Source of the DNA: CBFGTA01 sp965651595
GTDB taxonomy: Bacteria; Actinomycetota; Actinomycetes; S36-B12; UBA10799
DNA length: 24,254 nucleotides
NCBI GenBank assembly: GCA_965651595.1
Contig: CBFGTA010000021.1
Location: 1 to 24,254 of the forward strand
Direction of reading: 5' to 3'
Under the pieces are notes generated by a model. The model made no database searches and was not told where the DNA came from. It worked only from the letters and a program-made list of their open reading frames with translations. Each line of letters opens with the position of its first letter. Position 1 is the stretch's first letter. The translations under genes and the position numbers were made by a program. This document shows, in pieces, positions 1-7,513 of this stretch.

Positions 1-476
1 CCGGGCTGTGCGGCGATGTCACTGGGGCGACCGTCGGCCGGGCTGGAAGCGAGATAACGCAGCGTTTCGGTCAAGAACCGCCCATGATGGGAACAGCGCT
101 CTATCTCCGCCATGGCTACCCGAATGCAGTCGGCGCGCTCTGGCACCACAATGCCCAACGCGTCCTCGATCGTGGCCGCCAAGCTCCACTCGGACCCGAA
201 CGATGCCAACCAGTTGTGACGATTGGCCAGCACCAGGAGCTGTCGATAGTCGCGCGACTCGAAGAGCTTTTCGGCTCCGCGATGTGCCGCTTGGACCTGC
301 ATTTCGGCAGTTCGGATCACTAAAGGGGATCCATCGGCGGGGCCGGATTCGTAGCCCACGGCGACCGTCAGGGGCCCGTGGGAGGCGGGGTGTCCCGGTG
401 TCAAGAACACATCAACGGGTTCGTTCGTGACACCGCGGCCCGTGTCTGCGCTAGACCCGCGGTGCGCTTCATTCAT
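1..476 (-). CDS. nuoD: NuoD-like NADH-quinone oxidoreductase 49 kDa subunit (partial, C-terminus outside window)
   Basis: This reading frame is open from an ATG at 476 to the window edge (158 codons). It matches the N-terminal part of complex I subunit D, the quinone-site subunit of the peripheral arm. Visible family signatures are HPASHGPL (29-36, equivalent to HPATHG), AAHRGAEKLFE (63-73), RDYRQLL (75-81), ANRHNWLASF (84-93) and VPERADCIRV (111-120). The sequence between HPASHG and HRGAEK is more divergent than in canonical NuoD, so this is probably the stand-alone actinobacterial paralogue often called NuoD2 rather than the nuo-operon copy. The start overlaps the stop of the upstream methyltransferase gene by 8 bp, so the two are probably co-transcribed and translationally coupled. 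Whether the protein works in complex I or a different quinone-linked complex cannot be seen here. Confidence in the family is good, in the exact role moderate. Confidence 0.8.
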   Translation of the reverse strand, partial: MNEAHRGSSADTGRGVTNEPVDVFLTPGHPASHGPLTVAVGYESGPADGSPLVIRTAEMQVQAAHRGAEKLFESRDYRQLLVLANRHNWLASFGSEWSLAATIEDALGIVVPERADCIRVAMAEIERCSHHGRFLTETLRYLASSPADGRPSDIAAQP

Positions 477-1494
477 GACGGCGGCCCACCCAGTCAGTCG
501 GTTGCGCTGCTGCAAGGTGATCCAGGCGTTGGTTCACCACAATCCACCCGTGATCGCCGAGTCCCGGGGACTCGACGAGTTCCCGCCACTGCGAGGCCCA
601 GCGAAGCCTTTGAGGCAGAGGGTCTTGTCGATACGTGGGTCCGCCGTAGGGTCCGTTGCGGACCCACCTGTGGAGGGCGTCGGATTGTGGCACAAGGCTG
701 AGCTGATCGCTGCGGCTATCGTCGGATCTCAAGGGCGACTCGGCCACGGATGGCTCACCCTTGAGCGCAGCAATCACGCTGGCAGCATAGACCGGTGCGG
801 TGAGGTTTCCGGGCAGGTCGGGGCTCGCGGGCCGTTCACGGCCGTTCAGGAAGGCCGCTGGCCCGGTGACGGCACTGTCGGTGAAGTAGTCGATGAGCAC
901 CAAGCGGCCAGCAATCAGGCGGTCCAGGAGCCGCTGGGCGAACTGGTCGCGGGGGTAGCCAGCCAGGCCGGTCAAAGACTCGGCGGAGGAGTGCCACTTC
1001 ATCAACCAGTCACGGGCCACCTGGCCCCCGTCCACGACACTGGGACACGGCACATCGTCGAGCACCTCAACAGCGCATATCACCCCCCGCACGTCGGCCG
1101 GTGCTGCCGCTCGTGCATCTGCTCGCAGCCACCGAATTTCGGGCGGCAGATGCGCTGGTCTGGGCCGCAGATCGATGCCGACCAGGTTGAGTTCCACACC
1201 GACGCGGTCAGAGTGCAATGTTTGCCATCGATGCCACATGCGATTGACTGCCAAGAGCAAATCGCCGTCACCAGCTCCGATGTCGACGAAGTCAACCTCG
1301 CGGGGACGCCCGAGCTGCTGCCATGTGTCGATCAACAAGTTCGTGATCGCAGTGGCGAATGGACCGCCCACCATTGACGAGGTGCGGAAGTGGTCGCGGA
1401 TCATGGTTTCCGGACGCGTGTAGAAGCCGTCGGTTCCGAATTGTTGTTCTGCCCAGGCAGCCTGGTTCACGATCGACCTACCAGCCTCGACCAC
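469..1494 (-). CDS. MidA-family SAM-dependent methyltransferase (NDUFAF7-like)
   Basis: A 341-residue protein of the MidA/NDUFAF7 (Methyltransf_28) family. The fold signature is FVDIGAGDGDLL (69-80), the SAM-binding glycine loop. It is preceded by the family N-terminal pattern FGTDGFYTRPE (19-29) and DHFRTSS (34-40), and followed by GIDLRPRP (106-113) and AVEVLDDVP (141-149). In mitochondria NDUFAF7 dimethylates an arginine of NDUFS2, the NuoD homologue, during complex I assembly. Here the next gene on the same strand is NuoD-like and overlaps by 8 bp, which fits the same partnership. The start used is GTG 1494. An alternative GTG at 1470 has a GGTAGG six bases upstream and loses only eight residues. 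Substrate and start are inferred; the family is clear. Confidence 0.82.
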   Translation of the reverse strand: MVEAGRSIVNQAAWAEQQFGTDGFYTRPETMIRDHFRTSSMVGGPFATAITNLLIDTWQQLGRPREVDFVDIGAGDGDLLLAVNRMWHRWQTLHSDRVGVELNLVGIDLRPRPAHLPPEIRWLRADARAAAPADVRGVICAVEVLDDVPCPSVVDGGQVARDWLMKWHSSAESLTGLAGYPRDQFAQRLLDRLIAGRLVLIDYFTDSAVTGPAAFLNGRERPASPDLPGNLTAPVYAASVIAALKGEPSVAESPLRSDDSRSDQLSLVPQSDALHRWVRNGPYGGPTYRQDPLPQRLRWASQWRELVESPGLGDHGWIVVNQRLDHLAAAQPTDWVGRRHE

Positions 1495-1607
1495 CGGCCG
1501 TGGGCGCCAGTCGAACCGGAACTCAGGGTGGGCATGGCATCAAAGGTAGTGGACAGTCGCGGGAGGAGGGTCTTGTCCCGTCCACGTCGGACGGGGCGAA
1601 CGGCCGT

Positions 1608-1613
1608 TACAGT
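1608..1613 (+). promoter_or_regulatory. -10 hexamer TACAGT, leaderless start of the DUF2520 gene
   Basis: TACAGT fits TANNNT and is followed by exactly six bases and then the GTG at 1620, so transcription probably begins on the start codon. No clear -35 element and no ribosome binding site are visible. The 125 bases between the divergent MidA and DUF2520 starts hold nothing else I recognise. Confidence 0.5.
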
Positions 1614-1619
1614 AAAGGG

Positions 1620-2537
1620 GTGCACGAGCAGCCACCCGGGCCGACCCGCCCGCAGTTGACGGTCTCGGTGATAGGGACTGGTCGAGCCGGCAGCGTCATC
1701 GGGGCGGCCCTGCGCCATGCTGGCCACGCAGTGGTGGCCGCAACCGGCACGAGTGAGCACAGCGTCGAGCGGGCCGCCGCCTTGCTGCCAGGCGTGCCAC
1801 TGACGAGTGTCGAACAGGCATGCCGAGCCGCAGATCTGATCGTCATATCAGTTCCCGACGATCAGCTACCGGGCCTGGTGGCGGCGATCTCGGACGCAGG
1901 ATGGGTGGACGGCAGCCACATGATCATGCACACGTCCGGCCGCTATGGGATCTCGGTCTTGGGTCCTGCCACTGATCGCGGAGCACTCCCCCTGGCGATT
2001 CACCCGGCGATGACGCTCACGGGAGTTCCCGAGGATCTCGGCCGACTGGAGGGATCCCGCTTTGGAGTGACCACGATCGACTCGCTGCGGGCCGTGGCAG
2101 AGGCGCTGGTCTACGATATGGGGGGCGAGCCGCTGTGGATACCCGAAAAGTCGCGGCCCGAGTATCACGCTGCGTTGGCTTTCGCCGCCAACTACGCCAG
2201 CACGCTAGTGGCGACTGCCGTTGATCTTCTGCGGGCTCGGGGAATCGAGAACCCGGGGCCCCTATTGGGGCCGCTCGTGCACGCGTCAGTAGACAATGCC
2301 CTCGACCGCGGGGACGCAGCCCTCACCGGTCCCGTTGTGAGGGGAGACGCCCGCACGATACAAGCACACTCACAGTCCCTAGCTGAGCTTTCTCCAGTGG
2401 CTCAGAGCGCCTACCTATCGATGGCCCGACTGACCGCTGATCGTGCGCTCGCGGCGGGCCTACTGTCCCCATCATCGGCTGAACAACTCCTTTCAGTGTT
2501 GGCCCGTGACCAGGGAGAAGAAGGGACCGCGACATGA
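1620..2537 (+). CDS. Rossmann-like and DUF2520 domain protein
   Basis: A 305-residue NAD(P)-dependent dehydrogenase-like protein. The Rossmann start VIGTGRAG (17-24) carries the GxGxxG loop. The middle has SVPDDQL and AIHPAMTLTG. The C-terminal helical DUF2520 part has YHAALAFAANYASTL, reminiscent of 6PGDH-like reductases such as ketopantoate reductase. Family members are mostly uncharacterised. The stop overlaps the panC start as ATGA, so the two are translationally coupled, which suggests a role in pantothenate synthesis. The start was placed at GTG 1620 because it follows a -10 hexamer by six bases and puts the Rossmann strand near the N-terminus as in the family. The frame stays open upstream to 1359, but that part is antisense to the methyltransferase gene and looks non-coding. 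Confidence 0.8.
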   Translation: MHEQPPGPTRPQLTVSVIGTGRAGSVIGAALRHAGHAVVAATGTSEHSVERAAALLPGVPLTSVEQACRAADLIVISVPDDQLPGLVAAISDAGWVDGSHMIMHTSGRYGISVLGPATDRGALPLAIHPAMTLTGVPEDLGRLEGSRFGVTTIDSLRAVAEALVYDMGGEPLWIPEKSRPEYHAALAFAANYASTLVATAVDLLRARGIENPGPLLGPLVHASVDNALDRGDAALTGPVVRGDARTIQAHSQSLAELSPVAQSAYLSMARLTADRALAAGLLSPSSAEQLLSVLARDQGEEGTAT

Positions 2538-3460
2538 GTTCAGAAGCCACTCCTTCCCATCGGACCCCACCATCGTCGCCCCAGCTCGTGAAGTCAGTCG
2601 CCCAGATGCGTTCAATAGTGGGTGCTCCTGGATCGAGTGTTGGCCCTCCCCATGCCGTCGTCATGACCATGGGGGCGTTGCACGACGGACATGCGAGCCT
2701 GCTGAAACTCGCCCGCGAGCTTGCCGGACCTGACGGGCGGGTATCGGCCAGCATTTTCGTCAACCCCCTGCAGTTCGGCCCCGCCGAAGACCTCGACAGC
2801 TACCCGCGCACACTTGAGGCCGACCTGGCAGTGTGCGCGAACAACCAGGTGGATGTGGTTTTCGCCCCGCCTGTGGTTGAAATGTACCCAGCTGGCTCCC
2901 CAGCAACCACCGTGTCAGCAGGCACCTTGGGGACGCAGTGGGAGGGTGCGAGTCGGCCGGGTCATTTCGACGGAGTGCTCACGGTTGTGTGCAAGCTGCT
3001 CCACATCATGCAGCCCCGGTGGGCCATCTTCGGCGAGAAGGACTATCAACAGCTGACAGTGATCAAACGCATGGTGCAAGACTTGTCGATGGAGGTCGAA
3101 GTCGTGCCGGGCGCGACGATCCGTGAGACCGACGGACTGGCGATGTCGAGCCGCAATCACTATTTGAGCCCATCGGAGCGACAGGCAGCCTCGGTGATAC
3201 CGCGAACGCTAACGCTCGTTGAGCAAGCGCTGGCTCGCGGCGCGACAGTCGATGAAGCCCTCACCCAAGGTCGAGAACTCATGGCAACAGAGCCCTCGGT
3301 CGAGCTTGACTATCTGGTCGTACGCGCCTGCGACTTGGGGCCCTACGAACAGGGTCAGGGGCGGGCGCTGGTTGCTGCCCGGGTCGGGACGACTCGACTG
3401 ATTGACAACTGCGCAATCTCAACTGTGCCGTCACCTGCGGTACAGCAGGAATCGCTATGA
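2534..3460 (+). CDS. panC: Pantoate--beta-alanine ligase
   Basis: PanC condenses pantoate and beta-alanine with ATP to give pantothenate, the CoA precursor, in the cytoplasm. The 308-residue length is usual. Motifs are MTMGALHDGHASL (44-56, the HIGH-type nucleotidyl-transfer motif, with Thr45 where most PanC have Pro), FVNPLQFGP (75-83), SYPRTLEADL (89-98), FGEKDYQQL (166-174) and GLAMSSRNHYL (201-211, the KMSKS-like region). About 40 residues precede the first motif, slightly longer than in many homologues. It overlaps DUF2520 (ATGA) and nadB (ATGA), so it lies in the middle of a translationally coupled run. Neither panB nor panD is in the window. Confidence 0.96.
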   Translation: MSSEATPSHRTPPSSPQLVKSVAQMRSIVGAPGSSVGPPHAVVMTMGALHDGHASLLKLARELAGPDGRVSASIFVNPLQFGPAEDLDSYPRTLEADLAVCANNQVDVVFAPPVVEMYPAGSPATTVSAGTLGTQWEGASRPGHFDGVLTVVCKLLHIMQPRWAIFGEKDYQQLTVIKRMVQDLSMEVEVVPGATIRETDGLAMSSRNHYLSPSERQAASVIPRTLTLVEQALARGATVDEALTQGRELMATEPSVELDYLVVRACDLGPYEQGQGRALVAARVGTTRLIDNCAISTVPSPAVQQESL

Positions 3461-5169
3461 ACGGACGAGGTCAGTCGGTGCCAGGGGGGTTGTCGCTGGA
3501 TGCCGCAGCGCTCGTTCCGGCAGCGTCATCGCTGACACCGCAACCACGACTGCTCAAAGCCCCTTCGCCCGGTTGGACCGCCAGTTTTGATGTGGTCGTC
3601 ATCGGTTCCGGCATCGGTGGGCTGGCCACCGCCATCCACGCCCGGCGGGCCGGATATCAGGTGCTTGTTGTCACCAAGGCACATCTCAACGAAGGCTCGA
3701 CCAGGTGGGCCCAAGGTGGGATCGCGGCGGCCCTAGCCGACGATGACACGCCAGCCGAGCATCTCCAAGACACGCTTGACGCGGGCGCCGGGCTCAGTGA
3801 CCCGTCAGCAGCGAGAGTATTGGTTTACGAAGGCCCGGAAGCGGTTCGCCGGCTTGTCCGCTGGGGTACTGAGTTTGATCGAGACCGTGCCGGCGGAATG
3901 AAACTGACCCGAGAAGGGGGTCACCACCGGAATCGAATCGCCCATGCTGGTGGTGACGCGACGGGGGTCGAGATTTCTCGGGCCTTGGTCAGGGCCGTCA
4001 CGGAGGACCCCCGTATCGAAGTGATCGAACATGCCCTCGCCCTCGATCTGCTCCAAGACGATCAGGGTGCGATCCAGGGCGTGACCCTGCATGTGATGGG
4101 AACTGGTCAGCGCGACGGAGTGGGAGCCGTCCTGGCGCCAGCCGTTGTTGTTGCCACCGGCGGTGTGGGCCAAGTGTTCGCGGCCAGCACTAATCCGCCC
4201 GTCGCGACCGGCGACGGCATCGCCATGGCGTTCAGAGCCGGCGCCACCCTAGCCGATCTTGAATTTACCCAGTTCCATCCGACGGCGATGTTCGTCGCAG
4301 GATCGACCGCCGGGCAGCAGCCGCTGGTGTCGGAGGCGCTTCGGGGCGAAGGCGCCCGCTTGCGCTGCCTAGACGGCGCGTTCCTCATGGACGGGGTCGA
4401 CCCGCTCGGGGACTTGGCAGCCCGTGACGTCGTAGCCAAGCGAATGACCCGCTATCTGCGAGAAAGCGGGAACGACTACGTTCTGCTCGATGCCCGGCAC
4501 CTTGATGCCCAACAGTGGCAGGAACGATTCCCGACTATCTGGAAACAGTGCCGACAGCACGGGATATCCCCAGACCGCGAACAAATTCCCGTCGTCCCCG
4601 CCCAGCACTATCTGTCGGGAGGAATCGCCACGGACCTCCACGGCAGAACCAGTGTGGAAGGGTTGTTCGCGGTAGGAGAATGTGCCTGTACGGGCGTTCA
4701 CGGGGCCAACCGACTCGCCAGCAACAGCCTGCTGGAAGGTTTGGTCTTCGCCCACCGCATTGGGGCTGTCTTGGCTGCAGAACTACCGCCGAGGCGTCCA
4801 GTTCGGCTACCGGTCGGCCCCAGCTTCCTCGTCCCGGCCGACCGTCGGGCCGATGTGCAAGCGGTGATGACTCACAGCGTTTCCGTCCTGCGTAGCCAGG
4901 CTGGAATCGAGTCGGCGCTGCGCCAACTCGGTGCGTTGTACTCTGCACCCCCGGTAGCGGCAGCCTCACCGGCCTGGGAGACGTCCAACGTGCTCACAGT
5001 GGCTTCGATGATGGCGCTGGCGGCCGCAATCCGAACCGAAACTCGGGGCTCCCACTGGCGTGAAGACTATCCCGAGCGAGACGATGAGAACTGGCGGCAC
5101 CGCATCCTCCTCGCTCGCGCGGCTGACGGATCGGTGGTTACCGATTCGCGACGAGTCACTGGAGAGTAG
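3457..5169 (+). CDS. nadB: L-aspartate oxidase
   Basis: NadB is an FAD enzyme that oxidises L-aspartate to iminoaspartate, the first step of de novo NAD synthesis. The protein has 570 residues. The dinucleotide fold is VVVIGSGIGGLATAIHA (46-62). It is followed by STRWAQGGIAAAL (81-93) and TREGGHHRNRIAHAGGDATG. The active-site blocks are FTQFHPTAMF, LRGEGARLR, QHYLSGGIATD and GECACTGVHGANRLASNSLLEG, supplying the conserved His and Arg residues of the succinate dehydrogenase/fumarate reductase family. About 43 residues precede the FAD fold, longer than in E. coli NadB. This stretch is rich in Pro, Ala and Ser and may be disordered, or the true start may lie downstream. I kept ATG 3457 because it forms an ATGA overlap with panC. 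Quinolinate synthase (nadA), the usual partner, is not here. Confidence 0.95.
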   Translation: MNGRGQSVPGGLSLDAAALVPAASSLTPQPRLLKAPSPGWTASFDVVVIGSGIGGLATAIHARRAGYQVLVVTKAHLNEGSTRWAQGGIAAALADDDTPAEHLQDTLDAGAGLSDPSAARVLVYEGPEAVRRLVRWGTEFDRDRAGGMKLTREGGHHRNRIAHAGGDATGVEISRALVRAVTEDPRIEVIEHALALDLLQDDQGAIQGVTLHVMGTGQRDGVGAVLAPAVVVATGGVGQVFAASTNPPVATGDGIAMAFRAGATLADLEFTQFHPTAMFVAGSTAGQQPLVSEALRGEGARLRCLDGAFLMDGVDPLGDLAARDVVAKRMTRYLRESGNDYVLLDARHLDAQQWQERFPTIWKQCRQHGISPDREQIPVVPAQHYLSGGIATDLHGRTSVEGLFAVGECACTGVHGANRLASNSLLEGLVFAHRIGAVLAAELPPRRPVRLPVGPSFLVPADRRADVQAVMTHSVSVLRSQAGIESALRQLGALYSAPPVAAASPAWETSNVLTVASMMALAAAIRTETRGSHWREDYPERDDENWRHRILLARAADGSVVTDSRRVTGE

Positions 5170-5178
5170 GCGAGCGTC

Positions 5179-6072
5179 ATGTCTGTGAGCGATGAGTTGT
5201 TCCGGGAAGCTGGACTCGATTCGGCCGCGATCCGGGAGTTGGTCGCTGCGACAATCGACGAAGACCTCAACGGTGGATCTGACGCGACCAGTGAGGCGAC
5301 CGTTCCCAGGGACCACCGCAGTCGCCTCACAATCGCGAGCCGGCAACCGGGCGTGGTGGCAGGCCTGCCAGTGGCGATGATGGCGTTCGAGGTGGTTGCC
5401 GAACGCATCCACGTCCCACTGGAGATCGACAACTATGTGCGGGATGGATCGCGGCTGGCTGCCGGAGTTGACGTACTCACGGTGTCCGGACACACTCGGT
5501 CGCTGTTGACAGCCGAACGTACAGCTCTGAACTTCCTCGGACACCTGTCCGGAGTCGCCACCCTGACTGACCAATGGGTCAGGGCACTCGGACGGGCGAG
5601 CACTACGCGGGTTCGAGACACCCGGAAGACGACACCGCTGCTGCGGTCACTCGAGAAATATGCAGTGCGATGCGGTGGCGGCTTCAACCATCGCGCGGGT
5701 CTCAACGATGCGATCCTCATCAAGGACAATCACATCGCGGCCTGCGGATCGCTGCGGCTGGCGCTAGAAGCCGCCCGCGCCTACCACGAGAAGTTGCCGA
5801 TCGAAGTGGAAGTCGACACGTGGGAGCAACTTGAAGAGGCAGTCGAGGCGGGAGCCGATTTCGTGCTGCTCGACAACTTCACGATCGAACAAATTGAGCG
5901 TGCGGTGGTGTTCGTACCGGATTCGGTTCGGCTCGAAGCCTCAGGCGGATTGACTCTCGAGTCGGCCGCAGCGGTGGGCGCCACGAATGTGGATTTCGTT
6001 GCGGTCGGGGCGCTGACTCACTCGGCGCCGATCCTCGACTTCGGGGCCGACTACCGCGCAACCGAGAAGTGA
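5179..6072 (+). CDS. nadC: Nicotinate-nucleotide pyrophosphorylase (quinolinate phosphoribosyltransferase)
   Basis: NadC converts quinolinate and PRPP to nicotinate mononucleotide with release of CO2, the entry to NAD. Its 297 residues match the family length. Diagnostic segments are ERTALNFLGHLSGVAT, RDTRKTTPLLRSLEKYAVRC, GGGFNHRAGLNDAILIKDNH, EVEVDTWEQL, DFVLLDNF and LEASGGL, including the Arg, Lys and His residues that bind quinolinate and the acidic residues around PRPP. ATG 5179 lies nine bases after nadB ends, with a weak purine-rich stretch before it, so the gene is read with nadB. The next gene begins 83 bases later behind its own promoter-like hexamer. Confidence 0.96.
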   Translation: MSVSDELFREAGLDSAAIRELVAATIDEDLNGGSDATSEATVPRDHRSRLTIASRQPGVVAGLPVAMMAFEVVAERIHVPLEIDNYVRDGSRLAAGVDVLTVSGHTRSLLTAERTALNFLGHLSGVATLTDQWVRALGRASTTRVRDTRKTTPLLRSLEKYAVRCGGGFNHRAGLNDAILIKDNHIAACGSLRLALEAARAYHEKLPIEVEVDTWEQLEEAVEAGADFVLLDNFTIEQIERAVVFVPDSVRLEASGGLTLESAAAVGATNVDFVAVGALTHSAPILDFGADYRATEK

Positions 6073-6103
6073 GCTACTCGGCGTCTCGACGCTCGGGTTT
6101 GCG

Positions 6104-6116
6104 GGGTGAGTCACCC
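6104..6116. repeat. 6-1-6 perfect dyad upstream of coaX
   Basis: GGGTGA and TCACCC flank one central base in the nadC-coaX gap, about 40-52 bases before the coaX start. The position suits an operator. A dyad of this size is expected several times by chance in a window this long, so the call is weak. Confidence 0.2.
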
Positions 6117-6143
6117 GTCGCGTGTCATTGCCGGTGCAGGACT

Positions 6144-6149
6144 TAGGCT
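6144..6149 (+). promoter_or_regulatory. -10 hexamer TAGGCT, leaderless start of coaX
   Basis: TAGGCT is followed by six bases and then GTG 6156, predicting transcription from the start codon. There is no Shine-Dalgarno sequence in front of this GTG. The -35 region is not clear. Confidence 0.5.
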
Positions 6150-6155
6150 CTTCCT

Positions 6156-6926
6156 GTGTTGCTGACGATTGATGTGGGAAACACGAACACCGACCTGGGG
6201 CTGTTCGATGGCGACGAGTTGGCGCTGTCCTACCGAGTGCAAACGAACCGCCAGGCGACTGCCGACGAGCTAGCCCTCGTGTTCCGCGGGCTGTTGGCTG
6301 ATGCACCCGCCGTTACTGGTGTGTGTGTCTGCTCAACGGTGCCGTCGGTTTTGCGCGAACTGCGCATGATGCTGGACAGGTACTTCGAAGCCGTCCCCGC
6401 CGTCGTCATCGAACCGGGAATTAAGACCGGCGTCGGCGTCATGACAGACAATCCCAAAGAAGTCGGGACCGACCGGATCATGAATACTCTCGCCGCGCAC
6501 CACTTGTTCGGCGGCCCTGCCATCGTGGTCGACTTCGGGACTTCCACCAACTTCGACGTCGTGTCGGAGAAGGGCGAGTTCCTCGGGGGGGCACTCGCTG
6601 CCGGGATCGAAGTGTCGGTTGACGCGCTGGCCCAGCGTGCTGCCCAGTTGCGACGAGTCGAGTTGGTGCAACCACGGTCGGTGATCGGCAAGAACACGGT
6701 CGAGGCATTGCAGTCGGGAACGGTCTACGGTTTCGCCGGCCAAGTCGACGGACTCGTCCGTCGCATCCAGGCTGAACTTGACGCACCCACCACGGCCGTC
6801 ATCGCCACCGGAGGTCTCAGCAGGATTGTGCGCGATGCGTCCGAGACGATCACCCACTTTGAGCCAGCCCTGACGTTGATTGGCCTGCGCTTGGCTTACG
6901 GAAAGAACGCACCCCATGAGTCCTGA
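6156..6926 (+). CDS. coaX: Type III pantothenate kinase
   Basis: CoaX phosphorylates pantothenate, the first committed step to CoA. The 256-residue protein shows the ASKHA-fold signatures of the type III enzyme: DVGNTNTDLG (6-15, phosphate loop), EVGTDRIMN (102-110, with the catalytic Asp at about 106), VVDFGTSTNFDVV (124-136) and GGALAAGIEVS (144-154), then ATGGLS near the C-terminus. It is unrelated to CoaA. GTG 6156 was chosen because it puts DVGNT at residues 6-10, as in the family, and lies six bases after a -10 hexamer. Together with panC it covers two consecutive steps of CoA synthesis in one block. Its end overlaps the next gene by 11 bases. Confidence 0.96.
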   Translation: MLLTIDVGNTNTDLGLFDGDELALSYRVQTNRQATADELALVFRGLLADAPAVTGVCVCSTVPSVLRELRMMLDRYFEAVPAVVIEPGIKTGVGVMTDNPKEVGTDRIMNTLAAHHLFGGPAIVVDFGTSTNFDVVSEKGEFLGGALAAGIEVSVDALAQRAAQLRRVELVQPRSVIGKNTVEALQSGTVYGFAGQVDGLVRRIQAELDAPTTAVIATGGLSRIVRDASETITHFEPALTLIGLRLAYGKNAPHES

Positions 6927-7443
6927 GGCTGCTGTTCAGCGACAGGACCCCATCGTGATCCGGCCCGCAGTCACCCGCGACGTTCCGGCGATTCGTCGCC
7001 TTGTTGACATCTACGCCCCCGACCGCATTTTGCTGTCGAAAGCCACTGTAGATCTGTACGAAGACCTGCCGGAGTTTGTGGTGGCAGATGACCGTGGCAC
7101 GGTCGTCGGCTGTGGGGCGGTCCACGTGATGTGGGAGGACCTAGCCGAGGTTCGAACCTTGGCCGTTGACCCGATCGTCTCCGGGCGCGGGGTCGGGCAG
7201 TCGCTCCTCCTGGCGCTGATCGATCGCGCTCGAACGTACGGGGTTGCGCGACTGTTCGTCCTCACATTCGAGGTCGACTTCTTCGCCCGCCACGGGTTCG
7301 AAGTCATTGAGGGGGCGCCGGTTACTCCGGCGGTGTGGCAGCAGTTGCTCCAAAGCCACGACGAAGGTGTTGCAGAGTTCCTCGACCTTGAGCGCGTCAA
7401 GCCGAACACTCTAGGCAATACCCGCATGCTGCTGACGCTCTAA
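6916..7443 (+). CDS. GNAT acetyltransferase, amino-acid N-acetyltransferase (ArgA/NAGS) type
   Basis: A 175-residue GNAT protein. The acetyl-CoA pyrophosphate loop is at SGRGVGQSLL (89-98), preceded by the beta-4 strand EVRTLAVDP (78-86), with FFARHGFEVI (122-131) at the C-terminal strand. Short stand-alone GNATs with this pattern serve as N-acetylglutamate synthases in Mycobacterium and other actinobacteria (Rv2747 type), the first step of arginine synthesis. That substrate is inferred from resemblance and not proven here. ATG 6916 lies inside the end of coaX (11 bp overlap) and is preferred over an upstream in-frame ATG at 6880, which would add residues read through coaX. It is the last gene of the cofactor block. 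Confidence 0.78.
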   Translation: MSPEAAVQRQDPIVIRPAVTRDVPAIRRLVDIYAPDRILLSKATVDLYEDLPEFVVADDRGTVVGCGAVHVMWEDLAEVRTLAVDPIVSGRGVGQSLLLALIDRARTYGVARLFVLTFEVDFFARHGFEVIEGAPVTPAVWQQLLQSHDEGVAEFLDLERVKPNTLGNTRMLLTL

Positions 7444-7513
7444 CAGACACACCTGCATCGCCGCGCCGCATCGCTGGCGGCCCCGTTGCCCTACCACGGG
7501 AACCGGTCGACGT
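7444..7513. other. Gap between convergent GNAT and pgm genes
   Basis: Seventy bases separate two converging stops. A weak stem (CCCGT at 7482-7486 with ACGGG at 7496-7500, nine-base loop) without a T run is the only possible terminator I see. Confidence 0.2.

Noticed and set aside
427..1377. Long plus-strand open frame of 316 codons opposite the methyltransferase gene
   Set aside because: It is the antisense shadow of a clearly conserved MidA-family protein and shows no recognisable motif.
1359..1619. N-terminal extension of the DUF2520 frame
   Set aside because: The 87 extra residues are partly antisense to the methyltransferase gene, resemble no family sequence, and lie upstream of the promoter-like hexamer.
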